64,000 nt of DNA from Rosa chinensis (GCF_002994745.2 NC_037091.1:36903612-36967611); one strand, 5' to 3'. Shown: positions 46,180-59,105, numbered from the stretch's first letter. A program made the numbers and translations. Notes: generated by a model not told the origin, from the sequence alone.

Positions 46180-46776
46180 CATTTAAGTGGATTTAGATAT
46201 GCGAGAAGAAATCAGAGCATCAAGTAATTCACTCTTCTAAACTTCCAACTTGATACTGTTGGTATTAAGGTGTGAAAAAGTGAAGAATACTTTACCTGTA
46301 TTCCTTTTTGATTATGGTTTCGTTTCTTTTCAATTTTGTTTTGAATTGGTTTGGCTATTTGGATTCTTACTGTTTTGAAACTGAACTTCAATATTTTCGT
46401 TGTTAGTTCAATTAGAAATAAAGCAATTGATAGTTGTTAAATGACTAAAATGTAGTTATACTAACCGCAACAAAGCGCGGGATCTGTAACTAGTAAGAAC
46501 AAAGAATTCACCAAAAACGAGATAGAACCAACCAAGTCCACAGTAGAATGATAGTTATCGCTGTCAATAAGGTAGGTAAAGGAGAAGGCACAAGAATTAT
46601 TACAACTCAAGTCTTTTACCAACAACTACTAGAACCAATTGCAGAAAGAAAAAAAAAAATAATTATACGATTAATGTTGAAGTATATTAAGTAGCATTGC
46701 AGTTGAACTTGAGTCCCATGGAGTACTGGATACTTCAGTCTTCAATATGCAATTGTGCAAGCCTCTAGAAGGGAAA

Positions 46777-49268
46777 CTATATGTGAAACTCTCTATAAAA
46801 CGTCCATTCAGAGGGATTTATCGGCGTCTTTCCATCAGCTGCAACAGGATAATATGGTGAATCCTCTGCAAATTCTGTTGGCATGGATTTCCAGTGCAAA
46901 CTTGGCTTCCAGTCAGCTTCTCTCAGTACTTTCACTATCTCCTCCGCCACTATTTTGCTCCCTTCAGCTGATAAATGAATCCCATCTCTGAAAAACAAAA
47001 TGAAGAGACTGAAGTTCTATGTACTGGGATAAACTAATTTTAACTACATGAAAACAAGTAATTGAGATCCATTTCACTGCCAAATTATACTATCCGTATA
47101 AAGGCTCATGAGAAGAACGCAAGTCAAAGAGTGAAGAGACCATTAGACTCCCCCCCTACTTTTATTCAAGCATTGTGGAATAGGGAACTAAACCTTCTAT
47201 TTGGAGGAAGCAGACATTTAGTTCATGTTTCCACTAGACATGTATTATAGTGTATGAGCTATAAACTGAAAACTACTCTTCACAGAGAGATAAAAAGTCT
47301 AGTTAAATTATTTACATAGGTTCCTAGATACGAGTACATGTAGCCAGACGTCTTAAGGTGTAATAGCAAATCAACTGTAAAAATGTTGCTGAGTACTACA
47401 TTAGTAATCAACCTAATAGCGCATAAAGTGGATGTAGAGAGTATGAGGAAACAAAGACATTAAGTCGGACAATGGATGATTTAAGAATATACAAGCAAGA
47501 TAACAAATGTCAACAGTTGAATGAAAAAGTGAGAGAGCAACATGGTCAGTCTAGCTTACGTAAAACAGTTATCTCCTTTCTGTATTGCCGTAAAAAGATC
47601 AACCACCTTGATATCCATTTCCTGGCATAGCTTTATACAAGCTTCTGAATATTGTTGGCATAGCTCATTCGTTCTTACTAACTCACTGAGATAGGGACTG
47701 TTTTTATTTTGTCAAAGGCAAACACATGCTTTAGGATATCAGACATACAGAGAAGGTAAAATACCAGTACAAGAGTTGCATTTGAGCACCTTTTATTTGC
47801 ACGAATTGCGGCCTCATTCACAGGAGGACAACTAAGAAAAATGATGCGCGTTGAATCTGAAAGGCTCTGGTTTTCAAATACATTGTGTTAGAATGTTAAA
47901 CCAAGCTGAACCATTGTCAGTTATATATCTGAGCAGGATATTATTTCACTAAAGGACCCTAATAGAAACACATTGTAGACATATGAACCCAAATTACATA
48001 CACAATAGAGCCTATAAAAACAGCTGATGAAGAAGTCAAATAGATAGTCCAATAATCCAACATGAATGTTCAGATAAGGGCGTAAGGCCTCTCTCACTCC
48101 ACTAGTCTATAAAACTAAATAACAGAAAAGCTGAAATGATTTGGGTGAATAAAATAAGTACCTGGAGATGACTCGCAATCTTCCTCATGTTCTCAACATA
48201 CTCAGGAAGTGGTACATGAGATCCTAGCCCAGATGGATGAGGCCCCATGGAATCATTACCGCCAAAATAGACTATCAACAAAGAAGGTTGCACAGCTGCA
48301 TCCTATATATGCATCACTGAAATCAGACTATATCCAAGTTTTTTATTTATTTATGTTGACAAAGATATCTAAGTAGTTTGATGTGTGATGCCAATTATTG
48401 AACCAATAGAGCGCAAAAACAAACCAGTTCTAATTGAGTGTGTTCAGCTTTATGTAATTCCTAAATTCCATACGCAAAAGCAACTTCAACAAATACCGGA
48501 CATGCATAAACTCTGTCATTGGTGCATTAACTTTTCAATCCATATCTCCAAAATCCATATAATATTTCTCTCTCTGACAGATTTTGTTGGCCTACTATTA
48601 TTCTCATAAGTTGATTATTGGTCAAGATGTTAAATTGACCAATAGTTGTTTAATATTCTAAAACTTCCTCCTGTGTGAAAACGTGTTCCCCTCACAAGTT
48701 GCCTACAATCATTTTTATATTACAAAACAACCTGGGTTACACTAATCCATGGATTAACAAAGCTCTGAAACATGGTGGTCGCTTTGGCGAAAGAAACAAG
48801 AACAAAAAATAATAATAATAAATAAATAAAATAGTTGTCTGAATTTACCAAAAAGAAGCATAATTTGCAGATAAAAAGTTAGATATTTACCTTGGGAAAA
48901 ACTTGATCAAGCACCTCTAGAGCACGCCGTGAATTCCATCCAAAGTAACCACGCAGCAATATGTCTGCCTACAACAACATCACAAACCCAACAAGATGGG
49001 CTTCAAAGATCAGAGCTTTCAGCACACAATGTTTCCCAGCAAAACCCAAAATGGGAGGGCGAATTCCAGCACTATAATGGTTCCAATTTAAAAAAAAAAA
49101 AAAAAAAAAGGTTAAACAGATCACTGTAAAGTAACAATTGGGCGTCAAGATTGTTACTTTGCGAGCGTAGACGTCGGAGAGAATGGAGCCCCAGCCGCGG
49201 TGGCTGAAGCTGAGCTGGACTATGGAGGATCCGAATAGAACAAACTGAGGCCTCGCGGGTCCCACCAT
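46777..49268 (-). CDS. GDSL esterase/lipase, CPRD49-like, 6 exons
   Basis: This is a small SGNH-fold hydrolase expected to cleave ester bonds; the natural substrate of this subgroup is not established. Coding exons on the minus strand are 49268-49158, 48968-48891, 48302-48162, 47866-47790, 47697-47560 and 46987-46777. All have GT-AG borders and matching phases, giving 251 residues, the usual length of this subgroup. Block I reads FGSSIVQLSFSHRGWGS, where the usual GDS is GSS and Ser15 is the expected nucleophile. Block III is GGND at about 77-80. Block V is TDGIHLSAEG with Asp183 and His186. ADILLRGYFGWNSRRAL is typical of the CPRD49/IAH1-like group, which lacks a signal peptide, and none is seen here. 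The C-terminus is EWTFYREFHI. No break was found. Confidence 0.94.
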
Positions 49269-49590
49269 CTTACACAGCTCTCTCTGAGCGGATAAGAAAG
49301 TGAAATGGGTGAAGAAGAAGAAGAAGAAGAATTAGTAGAGTCCCATCTGAGTGGTACTCTGTCCGAGTCGCTCGCTGTCTCACATTTCGATTTTTGTATT
49401 TATAGGAGGAGTGACTCATGAGTGAAACAAACGTGATGTGGGGATTGACAGAGTAGTCATCAAAATCAGTTTACAAATACACCATTACCCATACCAGCTC
49501 GGTTTGGCTCTTGGCACGTCGCCTCAATTCTAAAGACAGATACAAAGATAACATTTGATATCGACATGATAGAAGTTGTTATACTTGTTA
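49269..49590 (-). promoter_or_regulatory. Presumed promoter and 5' UTR of the GDSL gene
   Basis: This is the upstream side of the minus-strand start. A GAA/CTT microsatellite (about 49313-49330) lies in the probable 5' UTR. A TATA-like ATAAATACAAAAA is present on the minus strand at about 49391-49403. The right limit is set by the target duplication of the foldback element at 49581. Confidence 0.45.
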
Positions 49591-49997
49591 CGGGGCCTTT
49601 CTAGTGAGGGATCCATTTTTTTGGTCTTTTATAGGAATAGACATTATACAAACTTTTCGATCATATTTTCACATCTTAACCGTTCAGTTTTTAGGTCTTA
49701 ATGTATAGATCACTTATGCAAATTTTCAGCCAATTTGATGATCGTTAAGGCATCTAAAACTGCAATTTACCATTATAAACACGAACGGTTCCGGTTCGAC
49801 AGATTCAGTCCGTTCGTGTAAATTGCAGTTTTGGATGCCTTAACGATCACCAATTTGGCTGAAAATTTGCAGAAGTGATCTATACATTAGGACCTAAAAA
49901 CTGAACGGTTAAGATGTGAAAATATGATCTAAAAGTTGGTCTAATGCCTATCCCTATAAAAAACCAAAAAAAGGGATCCCTTAGTGGAAGCCCTCTA
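49591..49997. mobile_element. Foldback element M3 with 10-bp target duplication
   Basis: A 407-base palindrome has arms that include AACCGTTCAGTTTTTAGGTC and GCAAATTTTCAGCCAATTTG. The flanking direct repeat is ATACTTGTTA (49581-49590 and 49998-50007). It has the same family core as M1, M2, M4 and M5, and terminal sequences close to M2. No coding capacity. Confidence 0.87.
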
Positions 49998-50890
49998 ATA
50001 CTTGTTAAAGACAATATTACACTACATATAATAATGATTGTATTCCATATAAACTTCATTTCTCTTAGGACCGACCAAAAAAGAAAAAAAAAAAACTTTC
50101 TTTTCCTTAAACATGTTATCAGCACGAGCCTTAACCACAAAAATCAAAATCCAAAAACCGAAATCTTCTTCACCGTTAGCTTCACCACTGTTGGACCTAG
50201 CCCACGCTAGCCCTACCACCTGCTGCCCTTGTAGCTCTGCCGCACGCCTGCTGCCCCCGCAGCCTTCCCTGCGGGCCCGTGCGCCTGCTGCCCTTGCAGC
50301 GCCTCTGCAAGGCAGCTAGCCCCCTCTGCTCCACCTAGAGCTGCTCTCGGCCCCCATCTTTGGCAGCAACTGCTAGTTGCAGCCCGCACACCTACCGCAC
50401 ACCACCTAACTATCCAAGGCCTACCCACCGAAACTACATCAACTCCAAAATCCAAGAAACAAGATTTCAAGCTCCGATTTTAAACAAGTTTTTAAGATTA
50501 AGTTCCCGCTTTCTGTATTTACTTTTTTTTTTTTTCTTCTTGGGGACTTGCAACCTCCTTTCTTCTATATCACACCTTTGTTATAATGTGGGTTTGATTT
50601 TTTAAAAAGCGGAATCGTGGGATTCATGCTATACAAACTAAGAGCGTTCGTAAACCACGAACTAAGAGTGTTCATGAGCATCAAAATATTATGGATTAAG
50701 AGTGTTCGTAAAGCTTCGGACTAAGAGCGTCCGTAAGCTTTGATTTATGACTATATAAACATCATTGTTTCGGTCTAATCTAAATATTCTTGGAAATTGA
50801 TTTCTTGGTAGCATAGCTCAGAAATCTTATTATTAGTTCTCATGGAACCATTGACTCCGAAACTAACTTGTTCTTGTTTCATCTTTCAGG

Positions 50891-51544
50891 ATGTCAAACG
50901 TGAACAAACTCGATTTTGTTCCATTGGATTATGCAGGCAAAAGGCATTTCGCATGGGCCATTGACATTGAGATCCACCTTACTGCCCAAGATTTGCTGCA
51001 CACAATCTAAGAGCTTTGTTCTAAAGAAACAGCTCCAGACCCTCAAACTGAGATCGATAACTCCAGGGCACTTGCCCTAATTAAACGTCACATGGACAGT
51101 AACCTCCAGTTTGAGTACATGAATGAGGATAGCGCTATAAAGCTTTGGCAAGCGCTTCGCGAACGATATGGAAATGTTCATGACTCCATCCTTCTGAATC
51201 TTGAAGAAGAATGGAATGATCTTCGCTTCTCTGAATTTGACACAGTTATGCAATTTTATTCGGAAGCTCACCGCATCAAAACAACGATGCGTCTCTGTGG
51301 GAAGATGGTCACAGAAGATCAATTGATTGAGAAAACCCTCAATACTTTCCCCGTCTATGCTATGAGATCCTCTTATTTATTCCGGATTCATGTAAATGCA
51401 AGATGGATCACAAGTTTTCAACAACTTATTGAAGCTATGGTCATTGCTGAAAGACATGGCAACGAGCTTGTGGAAATAGAATTTGATAGGCTTCAAGATA
51501 GCCATCAAGAGCATCGTCCCATGGCTAGAAAAAGTCGCCATTGA
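50891..51544 (+). pseudogene. Copia-2 gag remnant
   Basis: The start is ATG 50891 (MSNVNKLDFVPLDYAGK). There is one in-frame TAA at 51008-51010, after which the same frame stays open to 51544 with the UBN2-type domain (KLWQALRERYGNVHD, EKTLNTFPVYAM). The zinc knuckle seen in Copia-1 is not recognisable; the following 250 bases change frame several times. Confidence 0.82.
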
Positions 51545-52005
51545 CGTCATGATCCATACGATCGAAATGCTCATGAAGGTAATCGCCCAAGGTGACAATC
51601 ACAAGATCGTTGGAGGTGTGACTTTGAGGGAAGAAGGGTTGGAAACCATGGAGCCAACGTTGGCCATGGTCATCATTTTCCAACGCCATCGGTCCTGGGG
51701 ACCATGCACATTGTGCCAATGCACCTCAATCAAGGGAGAATCCTTTTCATGGTGTCTATTTCTGATATGGAACGTCTGATCAATGGACCTGACTTTGCAA
51801 GGTACCTAAGAAGGTAGCCGCATCATGGTGATCAAGACATAGAGTTCAAAAAGACTTTAAATCTGGAGATGAAGACAAAATGCTATAGATTTTTATTTTT
51901 CAAGAATTATGTAATGGCAATTATGCCTCAAATCAATCAATGAGATTTTGTATTAACTCTTTCTCATTAGGCTCATCCAAGAGTACGTAATTGTGATGTC
52001 TAGGA

Positions 52006-55000
52006 AAGGTTGAGAATGGACAAGAGTTCCTTTGCATCACCTCTAATGACTACGAACATAAAAGAGTCTTAGAGAAATTTATGTGTCGATCTAGTGGGTT
52101 ATATGCAACCACTATTCGAATCATTGAATCCAATCATGTTATGAGAGATGATTTATGCGATTCCGACACATATGGGCTTTGGCATGACCAATTGGAACAT
52201 CCAGGTCATGATATGATGATCCGTAGATTAATGACTTCACACGGACATCCATTCTTCATAACGAAAAGAAGTAAAACTCGAATTTTGGACTAAGGAGGGC
52301 TACCTGCGCCTCATGGTGCAGTTCCGCCACAAGACCGGCCGACATTGCCGTCCCCCTGTGGCCTAAGGTTGGCTTTGACGCCACATATGCCTCCTTGCTT
52401 CCAAATTTTACTTTTAAAATCAATTGTGACTTCATGGCTCAACCAAAATCCTCATTGGTTATTTCTAAAGGCCATCATTCGTTCTGCAAAGCCTGCTCTT
52501 TAGCAAAATTAGGATAGAGACCATCCTATGCAAAGGACACTAAAGAAAATATATCATTCTTGCAAAGAATCCAAAGTGATATTTGTAGACCTATTCAACC
52601 ACCTTGCAGACCATTTCGATATTTTATGGTGTTGGTTGATGCATCAACACGCTGGTCACATGTCAAGCTTTTGTCCACTAGGAACGCTGCATTTGCTAAA
52701 CTCCTAGCTCAAATTATTAAGTTAAGGGCTCACCACCCTGATCATCCTATTAAGTCTATAAGACTAGACAATGCTGGAGAGTTTACATAAAAAACTTTTG
52801 ATGATTATTGCATGTCCATTGGGATTGATGTTGAACATCCAGTTCCTCATGTTCACACCCAAAATGGTCTTGCAGAAGCCGCCATTAAACGACTACAAAT
52901 GGTTGCTAGAGCATTGGTAATGCGCACCAATCTCCCCTCTCTGCGTGGGGCTATGCAATATTGCATGCAGCTATACTTATTCGTCTGAAACCCACTGCCA
53001 CTCAACCCTTTTCTGCTTCCTAGATGGTGACTAGGTATGAGCTTGATGTCTCACACTTATGCATATTTGGGTGTGCAGTTTATGTGCCAATTGCGCTGCC
53101 ATATCGCACCAAAATGGGTCCTAAACGACGATTAGGCATTTACGTTGGATATGATTCTCCAACTATTGTCCGCTATTTAGAACCCTTGACAGCCAATCTC
53201 TTTACCTCTAGATTTGCGGATTGTCACTTTGATGAGACAGTCTTCCCATCGTTAGGGGGAGATAAGAACATAAATGTTTAACAGGAACGACAGGAATTGT
53301 CGTGGTCTGTCCCCACTTTGTCTCATCTTGATCCCCGAACCGCACATTCAAAAATTGAAGTGCGAAGAATTTTCTATCTTCAGAACATAGCAGAATCAAT
53401 GCCTGATGCATTTTCTGATATCGCTAAAGTGACAAGATCACAAATACTTGCTGCAAACGGGCCTACAATGATTGATGTCCCTAAGATTAGAGGACATGTC
53501 GCCATCTCAAGGGCACCTGAGCATGTTGCCAACGTCCTCTATATGGGTGACGCAGTGGCTCAGGCCATGGCTCCTGCCAGGAAGCGCGGGAGGTCTAAAG
53601 GTTCGATGGATTCTCGCCCAAGAAAGAAAGCGAGTTTGGCACAAAATAATCCATTAATCATCGATGCAAATAATCCATCTCATGAGAATATTCCGGATTA
53701 TGGTTATGTCCAAGAGACATCATTGGGGGATGCTCTAATGTCAGAACCAATTCTAGAGAATAGGGAGATCTCCATGAATTACACTAGTGTACATGAGATG
53801 ATGGATAAAAATTCTACTGCTAGTGATGATGCATTTGCATATCATGTTGCAAAATGAATTATAGAATATGATGATATTGAACCTCGCTCTGTCGAAGAAT
53901 GTCAACGAATAGAGGATTGGCTTAAATGGAAAGATATGATTCAAGCTGAATTAGATTCACTAGCAAAGAGACAAGTATTTGGACCTATAACGCAGACACT
54001 CTCAGATGTAAAGCCTATTGGCCATAAATGGGTCTTTGTTAGAAAGTGTAATGAGAAAAATGAGGTGGTTAGATATAAAGCCCGCCTCATAGAGCAAGGT
54101 TTCTCACAACGCCCTGGAATCGACTATGAGGAGACATATTCTCCCATAATGGACGTTACAACATTCCGCTACCTTATCTGTTTGGTAGTTTCTGAAAAAC
54201 TTGACATGCATCTTATGGATGTGGTTACAGCATATCTCTATGGGGATCTAGATTTAGAGATATATATGAAGGTTCCAGATGGACTTCAATTACCCAAATC
54301 AAGGGGCTATAAACCACGGAGCGCGTTTTCTATAAGATTAAAACGCTCACTGTATGGACTAAAACAATTCAGATGGATGTGGTATAACCGTCTAAGTTAC
54401 TACTTGATTGGGAAGGGATATATTAACAGTGAAATATGCCCATGTTTGTTCATTAAAAGAACAAGTTCATGATTTGCAATTGTAGCAATTTATGTCGATG
54501 ACATGAATTTAATTGAAACTCTAGATGAGTTAACAGAAACTGCTAAATATTTGAAATCCAAATTTGTGATGAAAGATCATGGGAAAACACGGTTTTGTCT
54601 TGGTTTCCAACTCGAGCATCGAAGTGATGGGATTTTGATCCATCAGTCTGCATATACTTAGAAAATTCTAAGGCGCTTTAATGAAGATAAAGCAAAGCAT
54701 GTGAGTACGCCCATGATTGGCCGAAGTCTTGAGCCCGGAAAAGATCCGTTTCGTCCAAAGGATAAGGATGAAGAGTTATTAGAGGCCGAAGTGCCCTATC
54801 TAAGTGCAATAGGCACATTATTTTACTTAGCTCAATTCACAAGACCAGACATCTCATTTGCAGTAAACTTGTTAGCTCGACATAGTTTTGCGCCAACACA
54901 CTGTCATTGGATTGGTGTAAAAACAATCTTTCGATACTTAAAAGGTACGACTGATATGGGGCTATTTTATCCCTACAGAGAGAAGAGGAATGACGAAAAA

Positions 55001-55573
55001 TTGGGATCGGACCCCAAGAGGCAAGTCGCCGCCACCTTCCAATGTGGCCAACGTCCCCCTACTTCCCTCCATCAAAATGACAATGATATTTTGATGGGTT
55101 TTGCTGATGCAGGGTACCTCTCTGACCCTCACAAAGGTCGCTCCCAAACGGGTTATTATGTCTTTACCATGGGAAGCACTACTATATCTTAGAGGTCTAC
55201 AAAACAGACCCTTATTGCTACTTCCTCAAATCATTCAGAGATTATTGCTCTAAATGAAACCGTGCGTGAATGCATATGGCTAAGGTTTGTAATTAGACAT
55301 ATTCGAGGAAGTTGTAGTTTGAAGTCTACCACGGATGAACCTACATGCATTTATGAGGATAATGCAACTTGTATTGAGCAAATGAAGTTAGGTTTCATCA
55401 AGGGCGACAATACCAAGCATATATCGCCTAAGTTCTTTTATAATCAGCAACAACAATCACTTCTAAAGATTGAAGTGAATCAAATCCGATCAGAGGATAA
55501 TGTAGCGGACTTATTCACTAAGTCGTTACCTAAATCCACCTTCGAGAAACAAGTGAAGAGCATCAGATTGTGA
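52006..55573 (+). pseudogene. Copia-2 pol remnant without protease
   Basis: From 52006 the sequence resumes inside the part before integrase (LWHDQLEHPGHDMM at about 52180). It continues with the integrase core (SDICRP, LDNAGEFT then TAA at 52788-52790, NGLAEAAIKR). Next comes DSRPRKKASLAQN, then reverse transcriptase (GHKWVFVRK at about 54021, LYGDLDLEIYMKVPDGLQL, AIYVDDMN at about 54488). RNase H (GFADAGYLSDPHKG at about 55099) ends at TGA 55571-55573. Stops also occur at 54470 and 55189. Not functional. Confidence 0.87.
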
Positions 55574-55794
55574 AAGTTATCCGAACTCCCATGATTGTAT
55601 TAATCAGGGGACATATTGACATCAGGGGGAGGTATGATGTCTACATGTTCGATCTCGAAGAGTGAAAGACGTGTTGTACTCTTTTTCTCCTCCTCGAGCT
55701 TGTTTTTTGTCCCATAGGGTTTTTCACTCAAGCAAGGTTTTTAACGAGCAACGGACGAAGCATCACCACCAAGTTTGAGCAGCACAAGGGGGAG

Positions 55795-56011
55795 TGTTGA
55801 AGGAAATTGACTTTGTGTGCCTTATCAAACTAGGATTAGTTCTATGATTGTAATAGGAGAGAAGGTTTTAGAATTCCTTGACCTATTCGGAATAGTTTTC
55901 CTTGTATCATTAGAATTTGTACTTTGTAATCCCTATATATAGGGCTCCTATTATCAATAGTGGAACATACAATTCACTCATCAATCTCTCTCGAATTCTT
56001 TTCCTTAAACA
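55795..56011 (+). repeat. 3' LTR of Copia-2
   Basis: It begins TGTTGAAGG, has a TATA box within CCCTATATATAGGG, and ends TTAAACA. It is related to the Copia-1 LTRs (shared GGGCTCCTATTATCAATA) but clearly diverged. Confidence 0.88.
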
Positions 56012-56016
56012 CTTTC

Positions 56017-57110
56017 TTCATTTTCTAATTTTTCTTAATGTTTACGTCTCCAAGGATTTGACAACTCTTATTAATTTGCACCGAATTCAAATCAACTTTA
56101 GCATTCTGATAATTAATGGAGATGGGTGTACCCACCCACATGTTTGAGGTATGAAAGTAGAAACTACTTCTAATCTTTTTTTGGCAAGAGAAACTATTAA
56201 TCTTTAAACAGCTCAAAACCCCAACCTGTCCTTTTCCATTTCAAATAAAAGTTGTTCGAATATAAGCTTAAAATTTACAACCACAATAAGCATATATAGA
56301 GCAAGCAAACAAAATTTGCAGTATCATACTATCATATGCACTTTTTTCTCATATGATTGTAGTTATTGGAACCATACTCAAACCTATTACCTACAGAAAA
56401 TCTTAGGTAAAATATGCATGAACCATACCAAAAGAAAAACCACTTTCCTTTCCTCAAATTATTAGCTGGCATTTACTGTATAATTTCGTGCTCCTGTTCT
56501 CAAATCGGGAATTCAAAAAGAAATCACACTACCACTAACACTCAAGAATCAGGACACTAATCAACCACACAGGTTTCACAAAAAATGGTTTACTGCTAAC
56601 CTTGAGCAGCCACAATTAAAAACCCAAAATAGATAACCACCAGCATTATTTTAATAATGATATCAAACCATTACAGATTAAAGCAACCAATAACACCCAG
56701 AAGCTTTCAAACCTCTCAAAAGAAAACAGACAACAATACATAATCCATCAAGGAGTCATCAAATTCTACAAACTAACCTACTTAAACAGAGCTTAGACCT
56801 CACACAAAAAGATATGTAAAATTTACCAAAACCTTGTTGTTTGAAGGAGTAAACATAACCAAAAAGATAGAATTGATTAGCAGAAATTGAATAAAAGTCA
56901 CTCACCTCAAATCTTAAGCATGCATAACCAAAACCAAAAGGGTTCACCAAAACAAAAGTTTGAAATAGAGCTCAACCTCTACTAAAACTCGCAGAACACC
57001 CAACTCTGGAAATCTCAAGGGGTAAAACCCAATACCATGAGATCGTGAAACTCATATCTTCCTCAAACTTGCAGTACCCCAAAATTCTCTTACCATTCTC
57101 ATAGCTAATT
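56017..57110. other. No recognised gene
   Basis: An AT-rich spacer between the Copia-2 element and the Gypsy element. Only short unrecognised open frames are present. Confidence 0.5.
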
Positions 57111-58439
57111 TTTGTTGAGACTAATTTCTACTACATTTTTAGATCATTTCTCTCTACATTTCGCTTAGTTATTCTCTTAACATTATTATTTCTAACTTAG
57201 CTTTGTGTTTTTAGGTAGTTTTGAGTTGAAAATGGAAGGCAAGGAGTTATATGCGTAGAAATGGAGAAATGAAGTTTTCCCAGTTCTACCAGGAAAAGGA
57301 ATCCTAGTTGAAGTAGGAATCCTAATGCAACTAGGAATGAGCTCAGAAAAATAATGTTCAGAAATGAAGAAATGACAGTCCTAGTTGGACTAGGAAACCT
57401 GAAGAGACTAGGAGTCCTGATGCTGCTGGGAGACCTGGTGAGACTAGGAGATGCTGTGTCTTGAAGATGACTCAAGATTGTTCAAGATTGTTCTAGAATA
57501 ATGAAGGAATTTCGGCAATACATACAATGGATTTCGAATTGGCCCATTTTGGGAGAGTCTGACCCGAAGTTTGAAGCATGTGACTTGCACATGAGTCTCT
57601 AGATCCTTCTTGACGTCTTGGAGGTGTCCATAGCCTATTCTAATTGCTTTTTTCCGTGAGCAGTATAAGGAGAATATTAGAAGATTACGACAAAATATAT
57701 TATTGGATATTCTAGGAATTTTTGAGAAGAAAATAGAGGAATAAGTATTGAATTATGACTCTACATATAAGGAGGCCGAAATTAGGTCTAAGTACATGGA
57801 AGAATTCGGCAAACAAGGAGGTGACTTGTTCTCTACTTCTCAAGGAATTTTCTCAATGGTTGAATGATGTCACAAGTAGATTTCGACCTAGATTCTCAAG
57901 CTCTTGCCATTCACTATATAAAGGAGGTTTGTGAAGCTCTTCTACACACCACAAATTTCAGAATCAAAAGCCACAAACACTTCCCCTTCTCTTCCAAGTT
58001 TCGGCAACAATTCAAGAAATCCAAAGTTCAAGGCCATGAAGCATCCATCCTCTCCATTCAAGCATCCTTGCCTTGATCCTCATCCATTCCACCACCTTTT
58101 GAAGCTTCTTGCATCCTTGAAGATCAAAAAGTGTAACCATGAACTCCATAATTTGTTTTCGGTTTTTGAATGTAAAACAATTTTGGTTTTTCTATGAATT
58201 GCGATTTTATTTTTTGTTTTGGTTCTTTAATTTGTGATTTCTTGTGATGATGAAGTGTTGATTTTGGATATGTGATTTTTGAATACTATGAAGCATGTTT
58301 TAGGTTTTAGGTTTCCAAGTTGATAAATTGTGATTTCTCTATGTCTTGCATAATTGTTAATTTCGAGCTTCAATCCCATCTTTTATGTGTTAATTGATCT
58401 TTGGATGCATACTTAGGTTGATGAACATGTAATTGAACC

Positions 58440-58479
<40 letters not shown>

Positions 58480-59105
58480 GGTGCTAGTGTTCTAGGCTTT
58501 AATAATTTCGGTGGAAAACCTATAAATACTTAGGGAAATTAACAATGAGTCTTGCATTCTTGATTAGCGTTCTAACTTGTGTTCTTGACTTGAATTGATC
58601 AAACTCCCATGATTCTTAATGCGTTAAAAGTATTTTTGTTAGTGATTAGCTACCAATAGTAATTGCATGATTAATAGGGTTAACTATGGTGCGTTCATCT
58701 AGTTAATTTAATTAAGGGAAGTAAAAAGAACTTTGTATGCGTTCATCTTTGTTCTTGATTGATTCTATGCTTTGACATATTTTGATTCGTGATTTGATGT
58801 TTGAAACCTTGCCAACGTGTTAATAGTAGTTGATCCAATTTAATTTCGTTCCATCCATATATTTCTATTTGATTCTGGTTTTGATGTGTCACTTATGTAT
58901 ATAATTACTTAGTTGTTAAATTAAAATAAATCTTAAATCCCCTTCTATGTGTAAATCGTAAATCGTATGTATATTTATTCTTTAATTTTTTTTGCTAATG
59001 TTTTATTTTTCAGGAATTAATTCGGCCCTAATCCCCGGTTGAGAACGATCCCTACTTATTATTACTACATTGATAGGGTTTTAAATTGAGCACTAATTTT
59101 GTGCA
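57111..59105 (+). repeat. Presumed 5' LTR of the Gypsy element (left boundary uncertain)
   Basis: The right end is set by TTTGTGCA before the primer-binding site. The left end is a guess at TGTTGAGACTAATT, because the second LTR is outside the window. It includes degenerate CCTAGTTG-GACTAGGAA-type repeats (57290-57450), a TATA-like CTATATAAAGG at about 57915, and an AT microsatellite at 58442-58475. Confidence 0.5.

Larger units (their letters stand above)
50101..56011 (+). mobile_element. Ty1/Copia retrotransposon copy lacking protease and nearly all of the 5' LTR (Copia-2)
   Basis: The primer-binding site TGTTATCAGCACGAG (50114-50128) follows only 13 bases that match the 3' LTR end (TTTTCCTTAAACA). 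The 3' LTR is complete (55795-56011), after a purine tract AAGGGGGAG. The interior matches Copia-1 over most of its length but lacks the segment equivalent to about 29829-30360, which includes the protease. Direct repeats CTTTC stand at 50096-50100 and 56012-56016. All open parts are broken. Confidence 0.88.
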
